Source: Bryum argenteum (taxonomy: Eukaryota > Streptophyta > Bryopsida > Bryales > Bryaceae). Taken from it: a stretch of 64,000 nt of DNA. Each line of letters begins with the position of its first letter. Within the stretch, counting starts at the first letter, position 1. The position numbers were made by a program, and so were the translations under genes. The stretch spans positions 24,704,364 to 24,768,363 of the forward strand of contig CM073322.1 in the NCBI GenBank assembly GCA_037043015.1, in the 5' to 3' direction. Under the pieces are notes generated by a model, which was not told the origin of the DNA, did no database searches, and worked only from the letters and a program-made list of their open reading frames with translations. Below are positions 1 through 10,830 of this stretch, one piece after another.

Positions 1-614
1 CACTTAAAAATCACACCGTAGCTACGTCTAGCAACCTCCCTATTACCGTTCAAATCAATAACCTCTCGCATCGAGTGGGAGGAAATGCAACAAAGATCCA
101 TCTAACGGATCTTTGTTTATCCCATGTACTAACCTACGAGGTTCAATTACTAATTCTCATCAACTCGGCATCAAGCCATGAAATTTTTGTCATTAAAGAG
201 TCAAAATTGGGATCAAAAGGATCTAAAACTTGAAGCATCCAATTTTTTAAATTAGTGGTACCACTATTGACCTCCTCGCAAATAAGACTATCAAACCTCT
301 CAAAAGACATCCGCTACCTATTTCTTTCTAACACATTTTATATCTTTTTACTATCTAAATACCTAAAAAAACTAAAGACTACTTCTAGTCTTTTTATTTT
401 ATATTCCAATTTTAGAGCTAACGCATAGATCTTCCTATCTTTTAACCGTAGGTCTAAAACAATCTTATCTCTTTGAGAGAAGTTCCTTTCTCAAAAGACC
501 AACAGTCTACTCCTACTCTTTTTACTTTCAGTTCCTACTTTAATTCTAAGTCATAGATTTAGCTACAATCTACTTCTAGTTTTTTTACTTTCTATTCCAA
601 TATTGGTTGTGTGG
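1..614. other. AT-rich intergenic, nothing recognised
   Basis: No ORF of note, no terminal repeats and no RNA gene was recognised. The phrase about a red pentamer-like run of 'ttctagt/ctttttac' recurs near 380, 520 and 565, which suggests an old local duplication. Confidence 0.5.
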
Positions 615-682
615 ATACAGGAGGCAAGTCTCCACGACGGATTCCAGCGCGGAACCGTCGTGTGAGACAAAGCCTCCTGTAT
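615..682. repeat. 68-nt near-perfect hairpin
   Basis: The two ends, ATACAGGAGGC and GCCTCCTGTAT, are exact reverse complements (11 bp). Inside them GTCTC pairs with GAGAC, CACGACGG with CCGTCGTG and TTCC with GGAA, around an AGCGC loop. That is about 28 pairs in 68 nt, GC-rich in an AT-rich setting. It could be a tiny foldback element or a structured RNA; no flanking target duplication was found. Confidence 0.75.
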
Positions 683-1675
683 TGTAATATAGATAAAAAA
701 GGATTTCATTTTCTGTCATTGCCACGTCTAGATCTAGATTGTTTCCTATCTAGGTGACTGTACTTTGCTCGACAGGGATTGTGGACCACACTACTACAGT
801 CTCTGGGATGCTATGACCAAACTTAGACTATTTGTACCGAATCTGCTAATTTTTGAAAGTGGCAATTCATTTCTCAATTTAGGGTTTGAGTATTTGTCAC
901 GTAGTACTGCTTCCCATGGCAATCCATGCTTGTGAAACCTCTGCAAAAATGAGCCCTCCGGCATCGGCCCGACTGGGGCTTGCCACGAGTTTCGATCCTT
1001 GCATTTGCGTGAGAGCATCGCCACCCATCGACTGAAAGGTCTACTTTTATGTCGTTGAACCACCTTTGCCTGCAGAGCAATATCTTCATTTGCGGTGAAC
1101 TTGCGACCCGTTTCATCACAAAATGCAGCCCCTCCTCATGGCCTTAAGCAATCAGAGTGTGTGTCAAGGTGTGGAGGGAAATGTGATTTTTGTCCATATC
1201 GTGATTGTGTGAGTGAGCGAGGCATGGAATACTTTTGCGTTCCAGAAGCCTGCGGTGACCTCCCGTTTGAATTTCAATCCTCTAATTTTTTACATGCGTT
1301 TTTGATTGTTGAAATTGCCCTTTGTATTTGGACTTCTTCAAGTAAACTTCTTCAAGATCAAGAATTATTTTTTTCAAGTTTGAACTTCTTCAAGATCAAG
1401 AATTTTTTCAAGTTTTATAGGACTGGTCGTATGAGGGTAAGAATTACACACACATATTCTTTACTCAATTAGATACATGAATGTGAAGCGCCTCATGTCA
1501 AATCTCCTTTCAAGAATGGTTTTTTTTTGGCCCCCAAAACATTACTTTGCAAGTCTATAACATGGAAAAGCCTTATTATTTTGCAACTGTGAACATTATG
1601 AACCTACATATGGTGAGGAATTTTAAATTTAAGATATGGTATACATATACATGTACAAGTTAGGTACTAGATCCT
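683..1675. other. Intergenic with short ORFs
   Basis: Overlapping ORFs on both strands around 794-1472 match no family I know. A unit of about 35 bp (CTTCTTCAAGATCAAGAA core) is duplicated in tandem near 1345-1420. Confidence 0.4.
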
Positions 1676-1764
1676 ATCATTACATACTTCAAAACGTGTC
1701 AAAATCCAAAAAATTGCATCTTGCATCAACAAAGGGCACTTTTGAGAGCACTTTTGAAGTTGCT
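1676..1764 (+). repeat. Dispersed repeat, second copy near 32650
   Basis: The stretch sharing TACATACTTCAAAAC, then CAAAATCCAAAAAATTGCA, recurs at about 32650-32755 in the same orientation. No terminal repeats were identified. Confidence 0.6.
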
Positions 1765-1772
1765 CACCTTCA

Positions 1773-1880
1773 AGATAGATAGATAAATAGATAGAAACTC
1801 TGGTCCTTTCTACGAGGCCGGCGTGAATGAAGTGTCCGTTTGTAATGCTAATATGCCGATGCCCACCGGACAAGGGGAAA
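1773..1880 (-). mobile_element. 5'-truncated tRNA-derived SINE copy
   Basis: This is the 3' part of the SINE seen whole at 2901-3260, in reverse orientation: a (GATA)n tail first, then the GGTCCTTTCTA and CACCGGACAAGGGGAAA segments. It is flanked by the direct repeat CACCTTCA at 1765-1772 and 1881-1888, a target duplication expected of a LINE-mobilised, 5'-truncated insertion. Confidence 0.8.
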
Positions 1881-1888
1881 CACCTTCA

Positions 1889-2176
1889 GGAGCTATTGGT
1901 GTATATTTCAATTAGCTTCGTATCTGATAAGTTGGAACAATACAGTGGAGGGATTAGCGAGTGAAAAGAGACTATGATTGAGCTGTTATTGTGACATACA
2001 ATAATGTAGTTGCAACTTACAAAGTGTGATTGTGGCACGACTAGGGCGACACAGTCCTCGGTAATGAAGAACCAATGGATGGCACTGGGGCCAGACCAAT
2101 TGGAGTGGTGCTCCATTGATCTGGGGACATCACAATCTTCCCTTCTGCCATGCTTGCCTATTGGCCACCCGAAGAA
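1889..2176. other. Intergenic, nothing recognised
   Basis: No domain, terminal repeat or RNA gene was seen. Confidence 0.4.
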
Positions 2177-2180
2177 TTAA

Positions 2181-2440
2181 CCCCTAACTCTCCTTGTTGC
2201 AAAACGGTCCAAATCACAAAATCTGACCTTCCTTTAGATTAAGCTCAAACAATCTCAATCTAAGCATTATTTGAGAGAATCAACCGTAAGATCTCAAATT
2301 TCACTTGACATTAGTCTCACATACCAAATTTGAACCGTTCATTCTTCCTCATTTGTGAGATTATAATGGTCAAAGTTGGCTGAGTTTTTCTCTTGCGGGA
2401 ACCCCCAAATCCCGTTTCGGGTTTTAAGGAGAGTTAGGGG
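2181..2440. mobile_element. TTAA-target MITE (piggyBac-like)
   Basis: The element has exact 15-bp terminal inverted repeats CCCCTAACTCTCCTT, flanked on both sides by TTAA (2177-2180 and 2441-2444). It is 260 bp with no coding capacity. TTAA duplication plus CCC-starting ends is the piggyBac signature; Kolobok also uses TTAA, so the superfamily is inferred. Confidence 0.85.
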
Positions 2441-2444
2441 TTAA

Positions 2445-2886
2445 GGAGAAATTTCATATAAGAGAACACTTTTGTAAAATATTTTCTGAGAATAGAACAA
2501 TTACAAAATATTTACAAAAAGGGGAAAAAATTAACTTTTCTCAGTCACTAGAAAATATATCAAAACTACATATAAAAAAAATGAGAGATTGTCATCTTAG
2601 CACATCAAAGCTATCTAGAACTTATTCGTATGCTTTTGAAGCAACATAATAGAAAAAATTTCCTTCCCTTTTTTGCAAATATTTTTGAGATTATTGCCCT
2701 ATTTAAGAATATTTTTACATAAGTGTTTCCCTATATGATAGTTTCCCAAGAATTATTCCCTACAATTGACTAGCCTCAAAACTGTCAAAAAATTGCCAAA
2801 AATTACCCTCTTTTGATGCAAGGTGAAAATTTTCAATTTAGGACGTATTTTTAGGTGTGTAATTGTATGACCGAGTACCTTACTTG
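2445..2886. other. AT-rich spacer, probable old repeat
   Basis: Not coding. Together with 3275-3420 it resembles the interior of the larger TTAA-type elements (a shared 'cataatgttcaaagttgaagaaatt'-like core), so the SINE at 2901 may have landed in an old element whose ends I cannot place. Confidence 0.35.
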
Positions 2887-2900
2887 TATGTGTATAAGCA

Positions 2901-3260
2901 GGCACCACAAGCCTTGGCTTGGTGGTTAGGGCTTCGGCCCCTAATGAGGAGGTCGTGGGTTCTATTCCCCATGCTGGCATGGTGCTCACCACTATAGTCC
3001 ACCCAACTATTGTGGGGGGTCTTTGGACCTTGTTGTATGGGTACCTCAAAGACCTTTGGGGGGATACTATGTCAAGTATCTTCAAGGCACTAGTAACTAG
3101 GCTAGAAACTAGCGTAGTTATAGTGTCCACCCTCGAGAGGGGGAAGTAGTATTGTTCCAATTTCCCCTTGTCCGGTGGCCATCGGGATATTAGCATTACG
3201 AACGGACACTTCATTCAAGCCGGCCCCTTAGAAAGAGACCGGAGTTTCTATCTATCTATC
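2901..3260 (+). mobile_element. Full-length tRNA-derived SINE
   Basis: The head carries an A-box-like TGGCTTGGTGGTTAGGG and a B-box-like GGTTCTATTCC at about the spacing seen in a tRNA. The body of about 290 bp is unrelated to tRNA and the 3' end is a (TCTA)n tail. The 14-bp direct repeat TATGTGTATAAGCA flanks it exactly at 2887-2900 and 3261-3274. Other copies in this window are at 1773-1880, 50837-51202 and 56226-56307. Confidence 0.9.
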
Positions 3261-3274
3261 TATGTGTATAAGCA

Positions 3275-5594
3275 TTTCAAATCTCAAATTCAAATTCCTT
3301 ACCATTTGTAGAACCATAATGTTCAAAGTTGAAGAAATTCTATTTTCCCTTATTTTAGAAAGGGTAACTAGTTTTATGAGGACCAAAAAACCATATTTGG
3401 GAGAAAATTTGATATGAGGCTCATCAAATTCTTGTTCCTAGGTGAGTTAGGTACATGTCTATGTAATTCTTACCTTCATTCTCACGTCCTTTGTGCCACT
3501 TTGGGTTTACTCATTCTCTTTACTCGGACCACATATGCACTACACAAGAGTTATTGATTAGTGTTACAAATGTTAATTGTGGGCCGTAACACTACATGTG
3601 AAAACGTGCAAACTTACTTGTAAGTGGAAGGATTTGTCGGAAATGGTGCACTCGAAGAAAAAACAAGGGACATTGATTACAATGGCAGCCCAAAGTGAAC
3701 ACTAATCTTGAGTTAGTTGAGACATAGTGTTATTTACCAAAAATTACTCATTACACAAATCTCCACGTAACACTAATGAATGAATTCTTGTATAGTGTTT
3801 GGGCTCCAATAAGGGAGTTTTGAAATGTTCCAAAACATTCTTAAGTAGAAAAAGTGTCCTTGGGTACACCAGACACTAGTGACCAACGAGTACACCCCAA
3901 AGTGATGCACAAGAAACATAGGAGCCTTTTTCTTCTGGAAATAAGTAAAAAGATTACCCCCTCTGTTAGCCGGGTTACGGGTATGGAGATGCCCTAGGTA
4001 CGAGGAGGGAGGTAAGGACATGGAGATTGTGAGAGAACTGGGGTTCGTGGGTTAGGCCACGGTTATCCCCAGAGGACATGGTAAAGAACTACAGCCGTTG
4101 ACCGGTGGTCGTAATTACAGAGTGATTAGCTTGGCCGTGGGTAGGTCAACTTGGGAGGTCGGGGGGTATGTTCAAACACCCTGAGTCCCCAAGGTTACAA
4201 TCCCGCGGCGTCGCTCTCTCCTTATGCTTCCACGGCCAAGGTGTTTGCTCCGCGGACTAGCTGACCCTCGGTGCGACGGGGAGTATGTTGACTGCTCACG
4301 CAACCACGTTGCATTCTATGAACTGAGATACAATGTGTTCAGCCCATGGAATTCCGCGGCGCCACGGCTTATGCAAGAGCTAGAATATTCAGATGGAGGA
4401 GAAAGGGTTACGAGATAGACAGAGTAGAGTAGAGGAAAACAGAGTCCGTGTTTGCATTGAATGAGTGAAATGCCGAGTGGCTACAGAAGTTTGCGACAAG
4501 CGCTCGTGGACTATCACTGCACTCGTGCGATACATGGAAGTGTCGCCTATGTAATTCTATCCTCTATTTATAATAAAACCTAATCCCCTTTGCACTGGCT
4601 TTTGCCTTAATTGCCTGCGGTCCTCGGTCTCGATCCCTGTGGTTGCTGTGGTTACTGTGTCCTCGGTCTCGAGCCCCGTGGTAGCTGTTAATCCTTGGTC
4701 TCCCCGTGACTGCTATGGTCTTCGGTAATGATACCCGCGGTGCTGTGGCGGGTAACACCTTCTTTTTCTCACTTCATCCAAGTAACGACCTCGTAAAATT
4801 GGACCATTCCCACTCTGAGAAATAAGAAAAATACAATTTACCATGTGTCAAGAGGGAAGGTCTTGCCACAAGTTACGGGAAAGCCTCCTATCTCCCTTGT
4901 GGTATTTTACACCCACCTACCTTGGGTGTAAACCACCACTTTGAGGTGTACTCGTGTGGTGTAAGCACGACACTTTTCACGTAACTTCTCTAAACGAACA
5001 TCTTGAAACGTTTTCAAACCACGTTTGGAAACCAACCCATTCTCCACGATCTCCAAACTCCTACCAATTTGGACAACCAAGCCGACTTTTGGGTAGACAA
5101 TCAATCAATAGTTTTCAACTGGTCTTGTATTGATTGAGTTCCAGAAATCCACTCCCTCTGGCAAGCCAGGCATGAACCGGCAATTGTATACTCTTTTATT
5201 CAATACCCCGATATGGACTTTCACTGAACTCATTCAAGCATACTTGACATGAATTGATTCAAGAAAGGAAAAAAAGGTGGGTGCATCGATGATCATCGAG
5301 GTGAGGTGGAGGGTAAGACGTACGAGTCTCGTGGGTCAGGGCTGAGCTGAGGTTTGTAGTGTTGCGGTTCCCTGGCAAGCAACAGAGCCCCAACTTTCTG
5401 ACTCCCATTCCTTCATATTCTCACCTGCCTCCTAAGAAATGAAATGGCTGGAGAACAACAGACGAAGTGGAGCCTGTCCTGCACTGTCTGTCTGCCATTA
5501 TGCAATCACTCGCCTAGCTACCTCATGGATGATGGTAAGTATACTATAAAGTTCCACGCACTTCACTTGGTTTATCATAAGGTCGTGGAGCGTA
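3275..5594. other. Intergenic; GC-richer block at 4020-4760
   Basis: No gene was recognised. The block 4020-4760 is much richer in G and C than its surroundings and contains a TATA-like stretch near 4563, which would suit part of an LTR or an old promoter, but no TG...CA ends with a target duplication could be placed. A possible small first exon begins at ATG 5444 (MAGEQQTKW...) with a good GGTAAGT donor near 5534; no continuation was identified. Confidence 0.35.
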
Positions 5595-5604
5595 GTAACT
5601 CATG

Positions 5605-5874
5605 GCGTGGACAGGACATCCCCCAAGCTGGGACCTTACCATGCCTCGAGCCTTCTTTCCCTACTTTTTTAAAAAAGAGCCTGCGGCCCTATTTTATTTT
5701 TTCTGAGTTTATATTTGGAATCAGAGACCCCACATTAGTTCAAGGAGTCTCATTTTTCCAATCAACAACAAAAAAATAGGGGGCTTTTACCCCTCACCCT
5801 TGCGGGCCCGGACAAGATTAATCCAAGACCCCACGCCTGGTAAGTCCCAGCGTGGGGGATATCCTGCCAAATCG
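5605..5874. mobile_element. Mutator-like MITE
   Basis: Inverted ends of roughly 35-40 bp share CATCCCCCAAGCTGGGAC (left) against ATCCCCCACGCTGGGAC (right, complemented). The element is flanked by the exact 10-bp direct repeat GTAACTCATG at 5595-5604 and 5875-5884. Long inverted ends with a 9-10 bp duplication are typical of Mutator-like elements. It is 270 bp with no transposase. Confidence 0.8.
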
Positions 5875-5884
5875 GTAACTCATG

Positions 5885-8082
5885 AGGTGATCATGTGGTG
5901 CAGCTTCGCCTGCCGCTGCTGCTGACAGTCTTCTGCACACCCCTGTTTAACTTACATGCTCAGGCCCAGGCCAGAAACAACCTGTGTGTGATCCAGTGTG
6001 AGTACTTTCGTATTCACTATACTTAGAGTGGTGGAATGAGTGGCTATTCCTATTTTTGCAGTGATTGAGCAATTTATATGATATTTATAAGCGCTTACAA
6101 ATTTTTAGAAGTGATTAACTTATATGGGACATCTTGCTGTATGTACGCATGAGGTACATAAAGAGTAAGTTGTAGGGTGCTTGAGGCAAGAATCTGACAT
6201 GCACGGGGGTGGATTCTCCTACCTTGTATCATAATGTTGTTGAGTGATCGATCGAGTTGAGGTTTGTGCATGTGTCATGTGTTTTTTATCGGTACATGCG
6301 AGCTTTTAGATAGGATCCGTGGCCTGCCACTCCTGATTGCACTATCCTTATCTTCGCCCCCTCGCTTGCTTGTAATTTCTCTCGGTTCGAGAGACTTCTC
6401 GGTTCGAGGTTTTAACTACTCATTTTATATTTTATATATTTTGGAGGTATGACATTGTGAGGAATGTATCGTAGCTAACTTGTGCATCTGTTAAGCAAAG
6501 TTTTCCTCTTGTCGTAAAGAAGGAAGTTTGTTGTAGGCAAAAACCACTTTCAAGAGTAGAATCATATGAGTAGAGTATGCTATTCACGAATAGGAAGGAA
6601 GCCAATTTCAGTGTAACAGAGGATTGTAGTGATTTTGACACTTAGTGAATATCCCATTGAAATTCATTCATACGATTCAGCGTGTGCTTTGAAATTTCCA
6701 CCATAATTTGGGGGACGACCAAATCATCTTTGTCACGAGCAATTGACACCGGTGTGCAAAAACGTAAGTCCAAGGTCTCAATGCCTTTCACATGTATGTT
6801 TTGTTTTGTTTTTCCTGGAAAAGTAAACAACCAATGTATCAATCAATTGATGGAGTAAATAACATGTGAGTATTTCGGTAGGTGCATGAAGCTGCAGTGT
6901 CCTGATGAGTGGCAGAAGAATTTGAATGAGAAGGTGTAAAGGCTCGCACTTTGCAGTGATTGCAGGTTGGGCCATTTTCCACTTTTATGATAAAGGTTGA
7001 GTCACAGGCAAAAGGGATTAGCTTCCACCAATGCAAATGAGGGCCGGTTCACATTACCAATGCAAATGAGGGCCGGTTCACATTATCGTGGAGAAGGCCA
7101 CCGGTTGGTCATGAGTTCTTGCCCAAGATATAGTCGAGGGATCATGTGTCAAGAAGATGTAAGACAATTATAAAAATGATTGAGGAGATTTGTTATCTGA
7201 GTTGGAGGTGGAGGTTTTGGTCTGGCTTCTTGAGGCTGGATAAGAAACTTTACTTCCGAGGAATTCCCAAGTCATCCATCTCCAAAGTTCACCATGAATG
7301 TATTTTTTTGCCATAGTTTGTACACTTACTCGTCAAAAATAACATTTTGAACCAATTACAATTGAGATTTATGTAAATTCATCAGTGCACTATGTTAGTG
7401 TAGTGTGAACTAACCTTCTCTATGAGAAAGATGAAGAAGTAATTAAATGATTGGCCCTACATGCCCAAACGACCACTTTTGAGCCGATCGTGAATTTTAA
7501 GGGGTTGGTATGCCCTAAAGCTAGGAGTTTTTGTAAGTTCTTTGTGTAAAGTAGAAATTCGGTGGATCCGAGTTTTATATGTGGTTTACAACACGACAAT
7601 TGAGTTTGGAGATTTTTTTTTTTTTTTTACGAAACATGAAAATTTGTGAAGAACACATTTTTGAATCAAGGCACAAGATCCAGCAGACATGTGATGCTAA
7701 CGAAGAGAAGAGGGTGAAGATACAAAAATTGTACTAGAATACAATTGCCTACAATGCTCCTGAAGAGGTGTGATATTAAAGAGATTAGAGGTCAGTTTGT
7801 GTAATTAAGTAGGTAAAAGGGAACAAATATGGACATGTGATATTCTAAGGTTGAAGGGGTGATATTACAAAGATTAAACATATGGGAGGACAAGGATACA
7901 TTCCAGTAGGGCAACATAACCCATTGTGCATCACTCTTGCACCAAGTGGGCATTGTTAGCATCACAAATCTCGTGCCTTGATTTGTACAGCTCAAAAATG
8001 TGCTCTTTCAAGAAGTTTCATGTTCATAAGAAAATTACAACCACACAAAAATTATCGCCCTTTAGCAACTCTTAAAAAGTTC
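5885..8082. other. Intergenic, one short tandem duplication
   Basis: A unit ending GAGGGCCGGTTCACATTA, about 29 bp, is repeated twice at 7026-7085. A Harbinger-type end resembling that at 8086 begins near 7072 (GGTTCACATTATCGTGGAGAAGGC), but no partner was found. No gene was recognised. Confidence 0.4.
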
Positions 8083-8085
8083 TTA

Positions 8086-8244
8086 GGGTTGGTTTACACT
8101 ATGGTGGAAAAGGCTACCAAGTCGTCAAGACATTCATTTTCAGCCAATCACATTTCAAGAGCCTCAATTTCAACCAATCACATTTGATACTTTCTACGTA
8201 ATTTCTTGACCGGTGGACTTCTCCACAGTAGTGTAAACAGGCCC
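8086..8244. mobile_element. PIF/Harbinger-like MITE
   Basis: The ends GGGTTGGTTTACACTATGGT and (complemented right end) GGGCCTGTTTACACTACTGT are inverted, and TTA flanks both sides (8083-8085, 8245-8247). It is 159 bp and non-coding. GGG/TTA features point to PIF/Harbinger (Tourist-like). Confidence 0.85.
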
Positions 8245-9190
8245 TTAGTATCATATTTATCTTGCTAGCAAATGATATCCGAGATGATCCTGCATTCAAT
8301 CAACTGCTTCGTCTTCCACTCACAATGCTCTCAAACAGATCTTGCAAACTTTCAGGTCAACTGTGTGAGCACTTTGTGGTTCAACAAATTAATGAACATT
8401 CAAAAAATTGCAAGCTGGAGGTAGAAAATCGAATCAGCCGTCATAGTACCTTCTTATATATCTCCGCAAATAAATATAGCTCTCTAAGTGTAAAGTTGTT
8501 TTCAAAACCCACAAGTGGGCACCACCGTCACTAATTGCAACTTATTCTGCAAGATCGACAAAGATTGAGCTTGCAAGTGCCCCACTACTTAGTTTGTAAT
8601 GCTGCTGATACTCCATTCATCGCTGCTCTCCTGAAGCCTCGGCGACATCCATGGTGAATCCCATTCTCCAGAGTCATTCATTTCATCATATTAAAATTTC
8701 ACATAGTTCACATTCAAACTTCTGGAAGGGAGTCTAAGCATAACTGAAATTAACTCGATTGAAATCTAAAATGGAGTTATTTCGAGGTGTTGTGAAATTT
8801 CCTTTCACTAGCTAGTCTTGATACAGACCTGCTCTTGTGCATCAATAAGAAGTAGAGAAAACATGAAAATTGTGTTAGGGTGCCAGTGCTTCTCCAGTTT
8901 ACTTATGAGGAATGGACTTCCAAGCTAGCAGGAAATTCAAGTAGATTCCAGTCTTGCAAATAGTGCAGGTAGATAAATAGTATGTTAGTCTTTCCCGACT
9001 ATGACCTTTTTTGCTGCGCAGTGAGGCTTGAAATTTAGACATTGAGGTGAAGCAGCCTGAGTGGTGGCTCCTTTTACGTACCCACTCAAATGGCTGGGAG
9101 GTACATCGTACCAGCGAGCGTGTAAGTTAGGTTGGTGGCTGATCGAGTGGTACCGTCGATCATCCAGTCATCCATCAGATTCTGAGCTTC

Positions 9191-9511
9191 TCAAATCCTG
9201 TACTTCGCCAATCGATGAATACTCACTAGAATGAACTTGGCCTTCGGAACGGTGGTCGACGTACTTTTAGGGCGATCCAAGCATCGAGGTAGAGAACTAC
9301 TTCCTTGCTGCATTTGATTGAGTCGGGATGTACAGCTAGTCAGCCATGGATGGGCGATCGATCGATCGAGCCCGAGCTGCTCTGTGATTAATTGTGCAGG
9401 AACGACTCCAGCTTTGAACCCCACCAATTCGATCAGAATGCATGGATCCACGGATCGAAGCTCAAGTGCCGAAGACGGTGAAGCTCTAAGCTCCAGTTGT
9501 GCTCTACCCAT
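9191..9511 (-). CDS. Hypothetical 106-aa ORF
   Basis: Open from an ATG at 9511 to a stop at 9191, in GC-richer sequence. The product is rich in Ser, Leu and Arg with no motif I recognise. The antisense strand also has an open frame (9318-9518), so the coding claim is weak. It could equally be untranslated leader or non-coding RNA sequence. Confidence 0.2.
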   Translation of the reverse strand: MGRAQLELRASPSSALELRSVDPCILIELVGFKAGVVPAQLITEQLGLDRSIAHPWLTSCTSRLNQMQQGSSSLPRCLDRPKSTSTTVPKAKFILVSIHRLAKYRI

Positions 9512-10522
9512 GATATAGTACGTACATCGATAACAAGCTCAAGTTAAGTCAACTCCAGTGGTTCGAGACTCATTTCCGGCTTTGACGGAGAAGCATCTAT
9601 TCATGCTAGAATTCAAGGTTTGAGCCTTTTTATGCGATTTCTTGCAGCATGTCACCATACGCATCTGTGAGGCCTTGTTGGAGTTGAGCTCAAAAGTAGA
9701 CTATTTATTTTGTTGATTTTTTTACATGTCAAATACTGTAAACACCTCTATGAAACTTTGGAGTGAGTGATTGAAGGACAACGTGAAATCGATAAATGCG
9801 TGTGGAAACATTGTAACACAGTTTGAGGTGAATTTAAACATGGCAAGAATGGGGCTCCGGCAGAAATGGGTGTCACTTCCTCTGGGGTTCCACGTTAGCT
9901 TAAGCCGCGGAAGTGCTCACTCGGTTGCCACGAGATTTGAGGGCTTCTGTTATCTTTACGACGGCGAGAGCAGCAAAATTGCTTAGATTCGATAGACTAT
10001 GGAACTTGATCTTCAAAGAACCCAGAGCAGAAGGGTCGAAAATGAAAATTCCTACACGTCCAACCTTTGACTTACTTTGCGCGTACACACAAATTACACT
10101 ACTACCTTCACTACAGATTTTGCCGTGCTGAAATTTGCCATGCTGAAAGTACAAGCTAGCACAAATAGATTGCAGATTGAGCCAAGAACATGACTTCACA
10201 GATTCAGAAGAGCATTGGTGCTTCATTGTCCAGGTACTAAAATACCACCCGGCAGGTACTAATTACATAAATACTTGTCATGATGGTACCCATCTCAAAC
10301 AAAACCTGGAAAGATCTAACAAAAGCGTGTCCAAACGTGTTCATCCCTTATAGATGCTACATAGCAAGATGAGCAATCCTATCGCCGAGTCGAGTAATAG
10401 TGCTCATATGCACAATCCGTGGTCGAGCATGCAAGTGATTCACCGTCATATCTGTCAAAGTCGTCTCAGGCATTAATTGGAACCGAGCCAAACAAGTGCA
10501 CTTGCGATTGCACCCACGGCAG

Positions 10523-10729
10523 CTACACCTTGGGCGATTTAAGCAAGCATATTCCACACCTATGGTAGCCGATTGAAGCACAGAGTTCAGCGGCCTGCTT
10601 TTTCAAGCTACCGGCTGCGGGGCCGGTGCTGGTGGAGCCCATGTGGCTCCATGCGATCCAGCCGGGAACAGATACTGCCACAACTCCCACAATAACCACG
10701 CACACAGCAATGCTACACTTTCTACACAT
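10523..10729 (-). CDS. Hypothetical 68-aa Cys-containing membrane/secreted peptide
   Basis: The ORF starts MCRKCSIAV and runs into a hydrophobic stretch of about 20 residues (residues 6-26, ending around PGWIAW), like a signal peptide or signal anchor. The remaining 40 residues are polar and hold three cysteines (around residues 50, 59 and 62). A TATATAG box lies about 95-100 bp upstream on the same strand, a normal core-promoter distance. An overlapping minus-strand frame (10357-10581) continues with a cysteine-dense stretch, so a short intron or a frameshift could join them. I recognise no family. Confidence 0.3.
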   Translation of the reverse strand: MCRKCSIAVCVVIVGVVAVSVPGWIAWSHMGSTSTGPAAGSLKKQAAELCASIGYHRCGICLLKSPKV

Positions 10730-10823
10730 CGCACCGACGAGACGATCGATCGAACTTCAAAAGATTGGATCAAGGATTGGCAGCAATGCACGCGGACGAT
10801 CGAATCTAGTGTGGCCTCGCGTG

Positions 10824-10830
10824 CTATATA
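10824..10830 (-). promoter_or_regulatory. TATA-like box upstream of 68-aa ORF
   Basis: TATATAG on the minus strand, about 95 bp before the ATG at 10729, with GATCGATCG-rich leader in between. Single short matches like this also occur by chance. Confidence 0.25.

Noticed and set aside
4020-4790. Second solo LTR
   Set aside because: Composition and a TATA-like stretch fit, but no TG...CA ends with a 5-bp duplication could be placed.
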